This document shows, one piece after another, positions 4,328 to 5,613 of a DNA stretch of 5,613 nucleotides (positions are counted from its first letter, which is position 1; every line of letters starts with the position of its first letter). The notes below the pieces were generated by a model. The model was not told the DNA's origin. It ran no database searches and saw nothing but the letters and a program-made list of their open reading frames with translations. Made by a program: the position numbers and the translations under genes. Origin of the DNA: Thermodesulfovibrio sp. (GTDB taxonomy: Bacteria; Nitrospirota; Thermodesulfovibrionia; Thermodesulfovibrionales; JdFR-85); the NCBI GenBank assembly GCA_027016675.1, contig JALUSH010000030.1, positions 1 through 5,613 on the forward strand, read 5' to 3'.

Positions 4328-5613
4328 TTATTTCTTTCTCTTTACCCTTACATACTGCATCATAATCACTATCGCGTAGATGATTATTCCCAGAGGATAG
4401 AGATAGTATTTGTAGGATTCATTAATATTTATAAGCCCTGCAATGGCTCCTGGATGGAAGAGGACAAATGAAGCAGCAAGGAAGAAGGGGATTTCATAGA
4501 GACGGTTTTTTGTGAGGCACCAGCCCTGGGCAAAACACTCAAAGGCAGATATCCCTATGAGCGCCATTGAAAATACAAGCAGTGCCTGGGGAATGCTGTT
4601 GATATTGAACAGTATCAGGTCAGGATTGAAGACAAACATGAAGGCTATCACCGATGTCCTTATGTCGTAGAGAAACCCCTGGATACCCGTGGGAATGGGT
4701 TCTGACTGTGCAATTGCTGCTGCTGTATAGGCGGCGAGTCCCACTGGAGGTGTGTCGTCTGCCAGTATCCCGAAATAAAAGCAGAACAGATGTGCTGCCA
4801 TTATGGGTATGAAGAAACCATATAATGCACCCACTGAGACGATTATTGGTGCAGTCAACGAGGCCATAACAATGTACGTTGCTGTGGTGGGAAGCCCCAT
4901 GCCAAGGAGCATGCTTGCAATGGCGGTTATCAAAAGAAGCAGAAAGATATTGCCTCCTGAGATGTTCTCCACAATCTGTGTTATCATTCCGCCTATGCCC
5001 ATATTTACTACACCCACAATTATGCCTGCTGCGGCACAGGCAAGTGCCACGGATATCATGTTCTTTGAACCCTGGATCATCCCCCTTGCGATAAGCCCTG
5101 CTGAAGAGAGGATGCCCTGCATAATCCCTTCTGCCTTTCTCAATTCCTGATAAACAATCACTCCTGTGAGTACCAGTATTGCCCTGAAGGCAGAGAGTTC
5201 TGGCGAGTGCCTGAGCACAATAAGTTCATATAGGAGCACCAGGATTGGCAACAGATAATGTAGACCACCCTTGAGGGTTTTTTTCAGATCCGGCAGGTCT
5301 TCAGGAGGAAGCCCCTTTATGCCTAATTTTGAAGCCTCAAGATGGGTGATACAGAAAAGCCCGAAGTATGAAACAAAGGCAGGTATTGCTGCAGCCTTTA
5401 CAACCTCTATGTATGGTACATTTACATACTCTGCAATGATGAATGCTGCAGCTCCCATGATGGGAGGCATCAGCTGTCCGTCAGTGCTTGCCGCTACCTC
5501 TGTGGCAGCAGCCTTTTTTGGAGGGTAGCCGATCTTTTTCATAAGGGGTATGGTAAAGGGACCTGTGGTGACTATGTTCGCAATACTTGAGCCTGAGATA
5601 AGCCCTGTGGCTC
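4328..5613 (-). CDS. TRAP transporter fused permease (DctQM-type, large membrane subunit), C-terminal part
   Basis: This is the C-terminal 427 residues of a polytopic inner-membrane protein of the TRAP (tripartite ATP-independent periplasmic) family, which imports organic acids using an ion gradient and a periplasmic binding protein. The frame stays open to the right edge: codons beyond the ATG at 5540-5542 read ATGLISGSSIANIVTTGPFT, so that ATG is internal (TIPLMKKIGYPPKK) and the real start lies outside the window. Family marks are the ASTDGQLMPPIMGAAAFI segment, GLPTTATYIVMASL, and the LADDTPPVGLAAYTAAAIA signature followed by RTSVIAFMFVFNPDL. About ten hydrophobic segments are visible, and the protein ends in a basic tail (RVKRKK). 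The extra hydrophobic C-terminal region after FNPDL fits the 4TM/12TM fused class, usually 600-850 residues and often paired with a TAXI-type binding protein. No such partner is inside the window. The substrate is unknown. Confidence 0.93.
   Translation of the reverse strand, partial: ATGLISGSSIANIVTTGPFTIPLMKKIGYPPKKAAATEVAASTDGQLMPPIMGAAAFIIAEYVNVPYIEVVKAAAIPAFVSYFGLFCITHLEASKLGIKGLPPEDLPDLKKTLKGGLHYLLPILVLLYELIVLRHSPELSAFRAILVLTGVIVYQELRKAEGIMQGILSSAGLIARGMIQGSKNMISVALACAAAGIIVGVVNMGIGGMITQIVENISGGNIFLLLLITAIASMLLGMGLPTTATYIVMASLTAPIIVSVGALYGFFIPIMAAHLFCFYFGILADDTPPVGLAAYTAAAIAQSEPIPTGIQGFLYDIRTSVIAFMFVFNPDLILFNINSIPQALLVFSMALIGISAFECFAQGWCLTKNRLYEIPFFLAASFVLFHPGAIAGLININESYKYYLYPLGIIIYAIVIMMQYVRVKRKK

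Noticed and set aside
4803..5528. Plus-strand frames opposite the TRAP permease
   Set aside because: They are antisense to a well-recognised membrane protein; such long opposite frames are common when the real codons are rich in hydrophobic residues.

Overview
The window is a piece of bacterial chromosome with about 40-45% G+C by eye, short intergenic gaps and mostly minus-strand genes. No gene fixes the taxonomy. The mix of a fused TRAP permease, conserved small membrane protein, PHP protein and intergenic tracts of 7-8 bp units (AGCTGTAAGCGGT style) recalls Nitrospirota or anaerobic deltaproteobacteria-type genomes. That assignment is low-confidence inference. No rRNA, tRNA, transposase or CRISPR array is visible.

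Layout from left to right. (1) Positions 1-153 are AT-rich and non-coding. They are followed by a plus-strand gene for a 128-residue membrane protein (154-540) whose start codon sits almost on top of a TATAAT box. (2) Three minus-strand genes form a probable operon, read right to left: a 410-residue membrane-anchored nucleotidyltransferase (1593-2825), a PPP-type metallophosphoesterase only 4 bp downstream (827-1588), and an 80-residue protein 34 bp further on (550-792). (3) A 478-bp divergent spacer (2826-3303) is rich in structure: two 13-bp odd palindromes, a perfect 16-bp stem-loop, an 8-bp-periodic tandem tract flanked by direct repeats, and a good sigma70-like promoter. (4) That promoter drives an unrecognised 107-residue protein (3304-3627). 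(5) Converging on it are a PHP-domain metal-dependent hydrolase (3656-4249/4252), whose last codons lie in a run of eight G, and upstream of that the C-terminal part of a TRAP transporter fused permease (4328-5613) that runs off the right edge.

The most interesting unit is the nucleotidyltransferase-phosphatase pair. An enzyme likely to add a nucleotide (or make one) at the membrane is coupled tightly to a phosphoesterase with altered active-site residues, which suggests a writer/eraser arrangement. This is inference: both families are known, but I do not recognise this pairing as a described system. The TRAP permease and PHP protein look like ordinary metabolism, and their substrates cannot be read from the sequence.
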